Shown here: piece after piece, positions 43,909 through 53,235 of the stretch
Position numbering within the stretch: the stretch's first letter is position 1
How the letters are laid out: the number at the start of each line of letters is the position of its first letter
Origin: an uncultured Alphaproteobacteria bacterium
GTDB lineage: Bacteria > Pseudomonadota > Alphaproteobacteria > RF32 > CAG-239
Direction: 5' to 3'
Assembly: GCA_944392225.1 (NCBI GenBank)
Contig: CALXWB010000001.1
Location: 64,855 to 120,361, forward strand
DNA length: 55,507 nt
The notes under the pieces: model-generated
What the model was told of the DNA's origin: nothing
Databases searched by the model: none
The model's input: only the letters and a program-made list of their open reading frames with translations
Program-made: the position numbers and the translations under genes

Positions 43909-46611
43909 ATGACAGATACCAGTGTTTTGCAAAATGTGACGCCCATGATGGCGCAATATTTGGAAATCAAAAATGCTCATAAGGATTATTTGATCTTTTA
44001 TCGCATGGGCGATTTTTATGAACTTTTTTTTGATGATGCCGTGATTGCTTCTAAAGCTTTGGATATTGCTCTGACCAAAAGAGGCAAGCTTGATAATGCC
44101 GATGTGCCAATGTGCGGCGTGCCTTTTCATGCTTATGAAAGCTATTTGGCAAAACTTATTAAGCAAGGTTATAAGGTTGCCATTTGCGAACAAATGGAAG
44201 ATCCCAAAGAAGCCAAAAAACGCGGGGCAAAATCCGTGGTTAAAAGAGATGTTATCCGTCTGGTTACGGCCGGAACCTTAACCGAAGATCATCTCCTTGA
44301 TTCTAAAAAAAATAATTTTCTTTTGTCTTTGGCAAAGGTTTCAGATGTTTTGGGCCTGGCCTGGGTTGACGTTTCTACCGGGGATTTTTATACGCAAGAT
44401 GTGAATTTGAAAGACAAAAACGAGGCTGCCGTTTTGAACACCGTTTTGGCGCGCTTGAACCCGGTGGAGATTTTGATTTCTGATAATTTCTTACAAAATC
44501 CCAAAATTTTTGAAGTTTTGAAAGAATATCGCGAACAGCTGACGGTTTTGCCGCAGGCTCGTTTTAATTTTGAAAATGCGCAAAAAAGGCTGCAAGATGT
44601 TTATGAAGTTCATTCTTTGGAGGTTTTCGGTGCGTTCTCAAAACCGGAAATTATTGCTGCCGGTTTGTTACTCGATTATGTGGAAACCACACAAAAAGGC
44701 CGCGTGCCAAGAATTGAAAAACCGATAAAACTTTTTGAAAATAAGGTGGTGGAGATTGATGGTGCCACCAGACGCTCGCTCGAGCTGACCGAAAGTTTGA
44801 GCGGAGATAAAAGTTCTTGTTTGTTCGGGGTGTTGGACAGAACCATTACAGGCGCCGGCGGACGCTTGCTACATAATCGAATTGCCAACCCGCTGCTTGA
44901 CATTAAAGAAATCAACAATCGCTTAGATGTGATTGAGTTCTTTATGGAAAATTCTTCCATACGGCAAGAGTTTCGCGCCCTGTTGCAAACATGCCCCGAT
45001 ATTGAGCGTGCACTTTCCAGAATCAGCCTGGGCAGAGGCGGCCCCCGAGATTTATATAACGTGGCACAAGGGCTAAACTTGGTCCCGCAGATAAAAAATT
45101 TGCTGACCAATTTTTCTCAAAAACCTGACGGACAAATGATTGCCGATATGCCGCCGGCTTTGAAAGATATTGCCGAGCGCTTGGGATATCACAATGAGCT
45201 GACGGATAAAATTTTCAAGGCTTTGGAAGATGATTTGCCGCTGCTGGCGCGTGACGGCGGTTTTATCCGCGAAGGCTATTTCCCGCCCTTAGATGAAATC
45301 AGACATATTAAAAATGACAGCCACAAGCTTCTTGCCGATTTGCAGGCTAAATATGCTCAACAAACAGGTATTTCACAACTGAAGATAAAATATAACAATG
45401 TTATTGGCTATTTTGTGGAAACCCCAAGCAAATTTGCAACCGAAATGCTTGAAAATAAGTTTTTCATTCACAGACAATCGGTGCTTAATGCCACGCGCTT
45501 TACCACGGTTGAACTTACCGAGCTTGAAAACAAAATCAGAGGCGCCGAAGACAAGGCCCTGGCGATGGAATTGGAGCTTTTTGCGCAGATGATTGAAGAT
45601 GTTTTGCGCTTGAGTAATGATATTTCTCAAACGGCAAAAGCCATGGCCGAACTTGATGTGGCGGCGGCTTTGGCTGACTTGGCTTTGGAGCAAAATTATA
45701 CACGCCCGGTGGTTGATGAAAGCCTTGTTTTTGATGTGAGAGAAGGTAGGCACCCGGTGGTTGAAGCCTCAATCAACAGAGAGCACAACGGGGCTTTTGT
45801 CGGCAATGATTGTGTCTTGAATGAGGAAAAAGGCAAGATTTGGCTTTTGACGGGTCCAAATATGGCCGGTAAATCTACTTTTTTGCGGCAAAATGCCATT
45901 ATTGTTTTGATGGCGCAAATGGGCTGCTTTGTGCCGGCAAGGTCTGCACATATCGGCGTGGTTAATAAGATATTTTCTCGCGTCGGGGCTTCCGATGACC
46001 TGGCCAAAGGACGCTCAACCTTTATGGTGGAGATGGTAGAAACAGCCAGCATTTTGAACCAGGCTGACGAGCGTTCATTTGTGATTTTGGATGAAATCGG
46101 GCGCGGAACGGCAACTTATGACGGCTTGTCCATTGCTTGGGCCGTGGTGGAACATTTGCACGATGTGAACAAATGTCGGGCTTTGTTTGCCACGCATTAT
46201 CATGAGCTGACTTTGCTGCACTCAAAGCTCAAAAACATGAGCCTGCACTGTATGAAAATTAAGGAATTTAACGGCGAAGTGGTTTTCTTGCACGAGGTGA
46301 TAGACGGTGCGGCAGATAGGTCTTACGGAATCCATGTGGCTAAGTTGGCCGGCTTGCCAAAATTGGTGGTCAAACGGGCCGAACAGGTTTTGGATTCTCT
46401 TGAACATAGCGATAAAAGCACTTATATTACAAAAATGATTGATGATTTGCCGCTTTTTGCCGCGGTGCAGAAAAAAATGGAAGAAAAACAGGAAAGGGAA
46501 GAAAAATTGCCCGTCGTTGAGGCTCTTAATGCCCTTAATCCCGATGATTTGAGCCCAAAAGAAGCTTTGACCAAACTTTATGAGCTGAAATCTTTGTTAA
46601 CCCAAAAATGA
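43909..46611 (+). CDS. mutS: DNA mismatch repair protein MutS
   Basis: A 900-residue mismatch-recognition ATPase. The wedge motif FYRMGDFYELF (Phe-x-Glu inserted at the mismatch), domain III/IV clamps and the ATPase with Walker A GPNMAGKST (about residues 648-656), FVILDEIGRGTATYDG and FATHYHELT. The length is normal (853 in E. coli plus extra). The start has only a weak ribosome site in an AT-rich leader. The next gene begins within 12 bases of its stop. Confidence 0.98.
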   Translation: MTDTSVLQNVTPMMAQYLEIKNAHKDYLIFYRMGDFYELFFDDAVIASKALDIALTKRGKLDNADVPMCGVPFHAYESYLAKLIKQGYKVAICEQMEDPKEAKKRGAKSVVKRDVIRLVTAGTLTEDHLLDSKKNNFLLSLAKVSDVLGLAWVDVSTGDFYTQDVNLKDKNEAAVLNTVLARLNPVEILISDNFLQNPKIFEVLKEYREQLTVLPQARFNFENAQKRLQDVYEVHSLEVFGAFSKPEIIAAGLLLDYVETTQKGRVPRIEKPIKLFENKVVEIDGATRRSLELTESLSGDKSSCLFGVLDRTITGAGGRLLHNRIANPLLDIKEINNRLDVIEFFMENSSIRQEFRALLQTCPDIERALSRISLGRGGPRDLYNVAQGLNLVPQIKNLLTNFSQKPDGQMIADMPPALKDIAERLGYHNELTDKIFKALEDDLPLLARDGGFIREGYFPPLDEIRHIKNDSHKLLADLQAKYAQQTGISQLKIKYNNVIGYFVETPSKFATEMLENKFFIHRQSVLNATRFTTVELTELENKIRGAEDKALAMELELFAQMIEDVLRLSNDISQTAKAMAELDVAAALADLALEQNYTRPVVDESLVFDVREGRHPVVEASINREHNGAFVGNDCVLNEEKGKIWLLTGPNMAGKSTFLRQNAIIVLMAQMGCFVPARSAHIGVVNKIFSRVGASDDLAKGRSTFMVEMVETASILNQADERSFVILDEIGRGTATYDGLSIAWAVVEHLHDVNKCRALFATHYHELTLLHSKLKNMSLHCMKIKEFNGEVVFLHEVIDGAADRSYGIHVAKLAGLPKLVVKRAEQVLDSLEHSDKSTYITKMIDDLPLFAAVQKKMEEKQEREEKLPVVEALNALNPDDLSPKEALTKLYELKSLLTQK

Positions 46612-46622
46612 AAGGAAAAACG

Positions 46623-47015
46623 ATGAAAAAATTGTTGAATTTGTTTTGCGCTTTACTGATGCTTGCCGCTTGCTCTTCTCAAAATGCGTCTTTCAAAGGA
46701 AAAGAATATAAACTGACCAATGCTCCTGAAAATGCCGAAATTACATTAGGGTTTGATAAAACTGAAAATCGTTTTTTTGGGCATGTGGTTAATAATTATT
46801 TCGGGACATATGAGGTTAACGGTGCCGAACTGAAATTTGGTCCGGCCGGTGTTACCATGATGGCAGGTCCCGAAAATTTGATGAAAGCCGAAAGCCAATA
46901 TTTGATGATGTTGCCAAAAGTTAACGCTTTTGTTTTGCAAGAAAATAAACTGACCCTCAAGACAACAGATGGACAAGAACTGGTTTATGAAGAAATGAAA
47001 CAAGAAGAAAAATAA
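46623..47015 (+). CDS. small lipoprotein, META/HslJ-like
   Basis: A 130-residue lipoprotein: signal MKKLLNLFCALLMLAACSS with lipobox LAAC. The mature part has KEYKLTNAPENAEITLGFD and NYFGTYEVNGAELKFGPAGV, TMMAGPENLMKAESQYLMML, the pattern of META/HslJ-type domains. I choose 46623, which has aaaggaaaaacg upstream; an alternative ATG at 46608 overlaps the mutS stop. It forms an operon with mutS and the Cys-rich protein. Confidence 0.78.
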   Translation: MKKLLNLFCALLMLAACSSQNASFKGKEYKLTNAPENAEITLGFDKTENRFFGHVVNNYFGTYEVNGAELKFGPAGVTMMAGPENLMKAESQYLMMLPKVNAFVLQENKLTLKTTDGQELVYEEMKQEEK

Positions 47016-47365
47016 TGCTAAACAATAAAATTAAGTTTTTAGTTTATCTTTTTGTTTTTGTGCTCTTTTCTTTTAGCTCTTTTGCACTGTCTCCGTCCGT
47101 GCAATATCGCAGAAACGTGCGTAAGCTTAATGCCATTTGTTGGGAAATCGGCAAAACCGCAACTCTGCCGAAAGTGTGTAAAAAACCTTCTATGACCATG
47201 TATAAAGGTGTTGCTTGTTGGGGGTGCCCTGAAGCATCGCGTTGCAACCCAATTTGCCGCGGCGGAAAAGTTTGTGTGAACCAAAAATGTGTTTGCCCGC
47301 CTAATCAATATCTTTATGATTGCAACGGAAGATGCATTTCTCCCACGATACCTTGCACAAGATAA
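47015..47365 (+). CDS. secreted Cys-rich small protein, unknown
   Basis: A 116-residue exported protein: an N-terminal signal sequence (about 1-24, ending SSFA-L) followed by a basic region and a Cys-rich tail. There are 12 cysteines, in patterns ACWGCP, RCNPICRGGKVCVNQKCVC and YDCNGRCIS. Such spacing recalls disulfide-rich modules such as EB or trypsin-inhibitor-like repeats. It starts in the TAATG overlap with the lipoprotein gene. Probably periplasmic or secreted; the function is unknown. Confidence 0.7.
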   Translation: MLNNKIKFLVYLFVFVLFSFSSFALSPSVQYRRNVRKLNAICWEIGKTATLPKVCKKPSMTMYKGVACWGCPEASRCNPICRGGKVCVNQKCVCPPNQYLYDCNGRCISPTIPCTR

Positions 47366-47564
47366 AACTTGACAAATGGAACAAAAGGGCATAGAACCCT
47401 CAGCAGAAATGAAATTATGTTGTTTAATGTATTGTTTATGCAATTCGACTATATTACAGTATTTATAAAGAACTGTTATTGTGTTATTGGGTCTTTTAAG
47501 ATTAGCGTTTTAGGGGATCAGCCTTTATCTTTCTTTTTTTGCGTCAAAGTCTCTAAGATCAGCA

Positions 47565-47602
47565 AAGGTCTGTGTCGTGATGACACGGATCTTTTTTTTT
47601 TA
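47565..47602 (+). terminator. terminator before rnhB
   Basis: The arms aaggtctgtgtc and gacacggatctt pair with two wobbles around gtgat, followed by ten T. It ends the mutS-lipoprotein-Cys-rich operon. The 200 bases before it (47366-47564) hold no convincing gene. Confidence 0.85.
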
Positions 47603-47658
47603 TCTGGATTTTGAATTTGTTTTGTATATGATGATACAAAAAAACAAGGTGAGGAAAA

Positions 47659-48285
47659 ATGCCGGATTTTTTGCTTGAAGATACTTTTAAAACTCTTGTA
47701 ACGGGAATTGATGAAGCCGGGCGTGGCCCTTGGGCCGGCCCCGTTGTGGCCGGAGCCGTGGTCTTTCTTAATCGGAATGAAACTCCCGAGCTCTTATCCG
47801 AGCTTGATGATTCTAAAAAACTTTCTGCCCAAAAAAGAGAAAAACTTTATGCTCTTTTGCGGCAAGAAGAGCATAAAGGTAATTTGGCAATCGGAATCGG
47901 GCAGGCCAGTGCCCAAGAGATTGATGATATGAACATTTTACAAGCAACTTTTTTGGCTATGAAACGCGCTTATGAGGCTTTGTCTTGCAAAACTCAATAT
48001 GCTCTAGTTGACGGAAATCAGACACCCAAAAACTTTCCATGCCAGACCCAAACCGTGGTCAAAGGCGATGCAAAATCTATGTCCATTGCCGCCGCTTCCA
48101 TTGTGGCAAAAGTGTATCGTGACCATTTGATGGCGAATCTTGCTAAAAAATATCCGAATTATGGTTTTGAAAAAAATGCCGGTTATGGCACCAAACTTCA
48201 TATTGATGGCTTAAAAAAGTATGGCATTTGCCCACAGCATCGCAAATCTTATAAGCCGATACAAGAAATTTTAGACAAAAATTAA
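47659..48285 (+). CDS. rnhB: ribonuclease HII
   Basis: A 208-residue enzyme that removes ribonucleotides from DNA. The catalytic segment VTGIDEAGRGPWAGPVVAGA is typical, and ALVDGNQTPK and KGDAKSMSIAAASIVAKVYRD complete the active site. Ribosome site aaggtgagg. In alphaproteobacteria rnhB is usually next to ccrM; here a short unknown gene lies between them. Confidence 0.97.
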   Translation: MPDFLLEDTFKTLVTGIDEAGRGPWAGPVVAGAVVFLNRNETPELLSELDDSKKLSAQKREKLYALLRQEEHKGNLAIGIGQASAQEIDDMNILQATFLAMKRAYEALSCKTQYALVDGNQTPKNFPCQTQTVVKGDAKSMSIAAASIVAKVYRDHLMANLAKKYPNYGFEKNAGYGTKLHIDGLKKYGICPQHRKSYKPIQEILDKN

Positions 48286-48294
48286 TTTTTTTGT

Positions 48295-48322
48295 TTGACA
48301 AAAACATATTCTTATATATCTT
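48295..48322 (+). promoter_or_regulatory. possible promoter of the gene at 48358
   Basis: TTGACA (48295-48300), 16-base spacer, TATCTT (48317-48322), 35 bases before the ATG. Confidence 0.4.
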
Positions 48323-48357
48323 TTTAGTTAATCACATATAATTTTAATTTATTTATT

Positions 48358-48927
48358 ATGAAAAAGATTGATGTTAAAATTGCACAGGATAATTTCCTGT
48401 TGTGCAATTATCTGCAACTGTTGCAATTTTTGGATTGCAAAGGGTTGGGACAGATTGTCTCTAAATTAGGGGAAACACTTTTTTCCTTAGATGGAGACCC
48501 TTATTGGAAAGAAATTGGGCCCGATTACTTTAGGAAGCAGGATGAAATTCGCAACAAAATAGACGAAAAGTTTCTGTCTAAGGCGCAAGCCTTTGTTCGA
48601 GAAAAAGGAGAAATTGACGCAAATGTTTTGCCGTTTTGGCTAAATAATGCGTTGTTATTTTTGAATTTTTTTCCAAGTGATGAAAAACTTCTTGACTATG
48701 TTCTGAAGTTTTTTGCACAAAATGCAAAGCATTTTGATGTGGAAGATTTTGATTCAATACTCCAGCTCTTGGTAGCAAGAGAACAAACACAGAAGCTCAT
48801 CGGCTTCTTGAAGTCCCTTCAGATCCCTGTTGTATTACAACATCAGGATCTTTTGTTCTTTTATGAATTAAAATACGGCTGCGGAATTACTCCATCAGAT
48901 ATGGATCCGCGGTCGATGTTAAATTGA
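48358..48927 (+). CDS. unknown 189-residue helical protein
   Basis: A soluble, mainly helical protein rich in Leu, Phe, Gln and Asp (NYLQLLQFLDCKGLG, ALLFLNFFPSDEKLL, FDSILQLLVAREQTQKL). No signal, membrane helix or motif recognised. It is AT-rich and flanked by its own promoter-like sequence and terminator, and it breaks the usual rnhB-ccrM neighbourhood, so it may be a recent insertion. Style resembles the unknown protein at 15654. Confidence 0.55.
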   Translation: MKKIDVKIAQDNFLLCNYLQLLQFLDCKGLGQIVSKLGETLFSLDGDPYWKEIGPDYFRKQDEIRNKIDEKFLSKAQAFVREKGEIDANVLPFWLNNALLFLNFFPSDEKLLDYVLKFFAQNAKHFDVEDFDSILQLLVAREQTQKLIGFLKSLQIPVVLQHQDLLFFYELKYGCGITPSDMDPRSMLN

Positions 48928-48928
48928 T

Positions 48929-48968
48929 AAAAAAAGTATCTCGATTTTTTTCGAGATACTTTTTTTTA
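48929..48968 (+). terminator. terminator after the 189-residue gene
   Basis: Perfect hairpin aaaaaagtatctcga / tcgagatactttttt. Confidence 0.9.
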
Positions 48969-48973
48969 TGGCG

Positions 48974-48989
48974 TTAATAAATTTATAAC
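48974..48989 (+). promoter_or_regulatory. CtrA-like half-site pair upstream of ccrM
   Basis: ttaa-N7-ataac resembles the CtrA box TTAA-N7-TTAAC with one mismatch, and lies 53 bases before the ccrM start. In Caulobacter CtrA drives ccrM late in the cell cycle. The region is AT-rich, so chance is a real possibility. Confidence 0.3.
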
Positions 48990-49035
48990 CAAATAGGACG
49001 ATACTGTCATCAGATTGGTTAAATTTTAATGGTAA

Positions 49036-50139
<1,104 letters not shown>

Positions 50140-50142
50140 GTT

Positions 50143-50170
50143 GCGGGAGGTTTTCCTCCCGTTTTTTTTT
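50143..50170 (+). terminator. terminator after ccrM
   Basis: Perfect hairpin cgggagg-tttt-cctcccg, followed by nine T. Confidence 0.9.
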
Positions 50171-50263
50171 GCAAAATTGTTGAAAAAATACTTGCTCTTC
50201 AGGCAAAAATTGGCCATTATAATCTCAATTTAGGTTTATAACTTATTATCGAATTGAAAATTA

Positions 50264-51373
50264 ATGCAAAAATGGCGAAAAAAACAAAATAATATAAAGC
50301 CATATGACGATAAAAAAACTTTAACACCGCAAGAAGCAAAAAACTTTGCGGCGATTGATTTGGGAACCAACTCTTGTCGATTGGTGATTGCAACACCAAC
50401 CCCAAGCTCTTTCAGAATCGTGGAAACTTTTTCCAGAATCACACGCTTGGGTGAGGGCATTATTAAAGACAATGAGCTTTCTCGTCCGGCAATCAAAAGA
50501 ACCATCGGTGCTTTGAAAGTTTGCGCCGGGGTGCTGGCAGAATATGCTCCGATTTATAAAAGTCGTTATGTGGCCACAGCTGCTTGCAGGCGTGCCGTTA
50601 ACTGCAAGGAGTTTATTGATGCCGTTAAAAAAGAAACCGGCCTTAATATTGAAATCATTTCTTCCAAAGAAGAATCTCGTTTGGCGGTGGTGGGGTGTAT
50701 TCCGCTTTTGAACCGCCATATCAAACGGGCCTTGGTTTTTGATATCGGCGGCGGATCAACCGAAATTTCTTTGGCCAGAGTGACCAACAGCGGAAAAACT
50801 TTTATTGAAGGTTTTGTCTCGCTTCCTTATGGCGTTGTCACCGTATCAGAGGCTTTCCCGGCGCAGGATATGACAGATTTGGCCTATAATACCATCATTG
50901 AGCGCACACATAAAATATTATCCGAGTTTGAAGAAAAATATCAGATTACCGAAGCTATCCGCAATCAAGAGATTCAGGTCATCGGAACATCCGGCACAGT
51001 GACGGTTTTGGGTGCCGTGCATCTGAACTTGCCGCGCTACAATCGTTCGGCCGTTGATGGTTTGTCTATCAGCAAACAAGATATTGACCGCGCCATCACC
51101 AAAATCAAACGCATGGGCGATGAGGGCAGACGCAAACATGCTTGTATCGGCGCGCAAAAAGCTGATTTGACCATTGCCGGTTGCGCCATTATCGAAGCTT
51201 TGTGCTCTTTTTGGCCGATTGCAGAAATTACCGTTGCCGACCGTGGTATTCGTGAGGGGATTCTTTTGGATTTGATGCATGCCCAAAATGAAAATCGTAA
51301 GCCTTCTCACAAAAAATTTAAAAGAAGATATCCGTTTGTTAAAAAAGGAAAAAAATATTATGAACAGAAGTGA
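50264..51373 (+). CDS. Ppx/GppA phosphatase family protein (first copy)
   Basis: A 369-residue exopolyphosphatase/guanosine pentaphosphate phosphatase-like protein. The ASKHA nucleotide site is NFAAIDLGTNSCRLVIA and FDIGGGSTEIS; TAACRRAVN and SSKEESRLA are also family-typical. The first 26 and last 25 residues are basic and unconserved (tail KKFKRRYPFVKKGKKY). It may hydrolyse polyphosphate or (p)ppGpp. A second, related gene follows with a 14-base overlap. Confidence 0.92.
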   Translation: MQKWRKKQNNIKPYDDKKTLTPQEAKNFAAIDLGTNSCRLVIATPTPSSFRIVETFSRITRLGEGIIKDNELSRPAIKRTIGALKVCAGVLAEYAPIYKSRYVATAACRRAVNCKEFIDAVKKETGLNIEIISSKEESRLAVVGCIPLLNRHIKRALVFDIGGGSTEISLARVTNSGKTFIEGFVSLPYGVVTVSEAFPAQDMTDLAYNTIIERTHKILSEFEEKYQITEAIRNQEIQVIGTSGTVTVLGAVHLNLPRYNRSAVDGLSISKQDIDRAITKIKRMGDEGRRKHACIGAQKADLTIAGCAIIEALCSFWPIAEITVADRGIREGILLDLMHAQNENRKPSHKKFKRRYPFVKKGKKYYEQK

Positions 51374-52361
51374 TTGTTTTGCCGCCATTGATTTGGGAAC
51401 CAACTCTTGCCGTTTGTTGATTGCCGATGCCAAAAAACGTTATTTGTTCAGCGAGTCTTATTCCGTGAAAATGGGCGAGGGTATGTATGCGCATATGCGC
51501 TTTACACCTGAAGCTTTTGCCAGAGGCGTGGAATGTTTTTATAAAATGAAACAGATTATGGACAGATTCCATATCGTAAAAACCAGAGCTATTGCCACGG
51601 CTTCTTGCCGGATGGCGCAAAATGCACCAGAGTTTATTGATGCGGTTTATAAAGAATCTCTCATCCGTTTGGAAGTGGTAGACGGTTATGAAGAAGCACG
51701 CCTCAATTTGAAAGGCGCCATTGAACACGTGCAGGGAAAAAGCGAATATGTGGTTTTGTATGATTTGGGCGGCGGCTCTACCGAAATCACTTTGGCAACC
51801 AATACGCAAACGCCAAAAATTTTATATACCATATCTATCCCTTGGGGAGCGCGTAATGCGTCAGAGGCTTTTGACTTGGTGGAATATGATGCGGTAAAGG
51901 CCAAAAAACTGCATGATGAAATTGCGGCTGAAACACAAAGCTTTGTTGAGGCTTCAAACCTTGCAAACATCAGAGATAAAGTTTGTTTTGTGGCAACATC
52001 AAGCACGCCGTTGCGCTTTGTTTCCATGATTGAAAAATTTGGACAATATGACAGAGATAAATCTGACGGGCATGTCATTTCTTGCAAAGATATTGATGCG
52101 CAAATTGAAGGTGTTTATAAGCTCACCCGAGCAGAGATGATGGAAAATTTATATATCGGGCAAAAACGCTCAAGTATTTTTACGGCAGCCTGCGTTATTT
52201 TTAAAACCATTTATGATACGCTCGGGGCCAAAGAAATTACGGCCTCGCTTAAAAGCGCCAAAGATGGAATTATCTCCGAGCTAATTGATCAATACAACTT
52301 TGAACATCATAAGGAAAATAATGGTAAAATTAACCAAATCAGCCAAAGAAATTCGCGGTAG
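51360..52361 (+). CDS. Ppx/GppA phosphatase family protein (second copy)
   Basis: A 333-residue paralogue: DCFAAIDLGTNSCRLLIAD, TASCRMAQNAPEF, DGYEEARLN, YDLGGGSTEITL. I start at 51360 (MNRSD), preceded by aaaggaaaaaaata and overlapping the stop of the first copy; the frame upstream is not conserved. Together the two give a tandem pair, while most relatives carry one gene here. Its end overlaps the start of rlmE by 41 bases. Confidence 0.92.
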   Translation: MNRSDCFAAIDLGTNSCRLLIADAKKRYLFSESYSVKMGEGMYAHMRFTPEAFARGVECFYKMKQIMDRFHIVKTRAIATASCRMAQNAPEFIDAVYKESLIRLEVVDGYEEARLNLKGAIEHVQGKSEYVVLYDLGGGSTEITLATNTQTPKILYTISIPWGARNASEAFDLVEYDAVKAKKLHDEIAAETQSFVEASNLANIRDKVCFVATSSTPLRFVSMIEKFGQYDRDKSDGHVISCKDIDAQIEGVYKLTRAEMMENLYIGQKRSSIFTAACVIFKTIYDTLGAKEITASLKSAKDGIISELIDQYNFEHHKENNGKINQISQRNSR

Positions 52362-53022
52362 ACACCAGCTTACCGTTCGAGTTAAAACGGCAAAATATCG
52401 TGATAAGTCTTCCAATCGGTGGTTGGAAAGGCAGCTTAATGATCCCTATGTAGCGGAATCTAAACGTTTGGGATATCGATCTCGTGCGGCTTTTAAACTC
52501 ATCCAACTTGATGAAAAATTTCATTTCTTGGGCAAGGGTAAAACCATTGTTGATTTGGGGTGCGCACCGGGAGGTTGGACCCAAGTGGCAGTGGAACGCA
52601 ATAAAGGAACGGGCAAGGTTGTGGGTATTGATATTTTGGAAGCAGAACCCATTAAAGGGGCGACGCTTATTTGTCAAGATTTTACCGAGCCGGAAGCAGC
52701 CGACCGCTTGAAAGAACTTTTGAACGGCGAAGCCGATATTGTGATGAGCGATATGGCGGCCAACACCACAGGTCACCAGCAAACAGACCATTTGCGCACC
52801 ATTGCTTTGGTGGAGATTGCTTATGAATTTGCTAAGGAAGTTTTGGCAGAAGGCGGTATTTTTATTGCCAAAGTTTTCAAAGGCGGAGCTGAAGCCGGTT
52901 TGCTCAATGATATTAAAAAGCGTTTCAAAAAAGTTTCTCATGCCAAGCCGGATGCCAGTCGTCAGGGTTCGCCGGAGGAATATTTGGTCGCTATCGGTTT
53001 CAAAAAAGACATACAGGAGTGA
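52321..53022 (+). CDS. rlmE: 23S rRNA 2'-O-ribose methyltransferase RlmE (FtsJ)
   Basis: A 233-residue enzyme methylating U2552 of 23S rRNA. SAM motif VDLGCAPGGWTQVA; the catalytic K-D-K-E set lies in RAAFKLIQLDEKF, MSDMAANTTGHQ, FIAKVFKGG and SRQGSPEEYLVAIGFK. A basic extension (about 30 residues) precedes the domain. I start at 52321 (MVKLTK) with aaggaaaata upstream, inside the end of the second Ppx gene. Confidence 0.95.
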   Translation: MVKLTKSAKEIRGRHQLTVRVKTAKYRDKSSNRWLERQLNDPYVAESKRLGYRSRAAFKLIQLDEKFHFLGKGKTIVDLGCAPGGWTQVAVERNKGTGKVVGIDILEAEPIKGATLICQDFTEPEAADRLKELLNGEADIVMSDMAANTTGHQQTDHLRTIALVEIAYEFAKEVLAEGGIFIAKVFKGGAEAGLLNDIKKRFKKVSHAKPDASRQGSPEEYLVAIGFKKDIQE

Positions 53023-53028
53023 AAAATT

Positions 53029-53235
53029 ATGGTGCATCGCGGGCAAATTTATAAGCATTATAAGGGCAATCTTTATTTGGTTTTGGAAGTGGCAACCCAC
53101 ACGGAAACCAAAGAAGAATTGGTTATTTATTGCAATGTGAAAAATAAGGCCCAAATTTGGGCGCGTCCTTTGAAGATGTTTGAAGACACACTTCCTGACG
53201 GCAAACCGCGTTTTGAACTTTGGGAAGATAGATAA
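53029..53235 (+). CDS. DUF1653 family protein
   Basis: A 68-residue protein with the DUF1653 features VHRGQIYKHYKGNLYLVLEV, ATHTETKEELVIY and the ending RPLKMFED. It is a small beta-rich domain of unknown function. It starts 7 bases after rlmE and its stop is directly next to the next ATG, so it is co-expressed. Confidence 0.88.
   Translation: MVHRGQIYKHYKGNLYLVLEVATHTETKEELVIYCNVKNKAQIWARPLKMFEDTLPDGKPRFELWEDR

Noticed and set aside
47369..47614. An 81-codon frame on the plus strand
   Set aside because: It runs through a clear terminator hairpin, lacks a ribosome site and has no protein-like composition.
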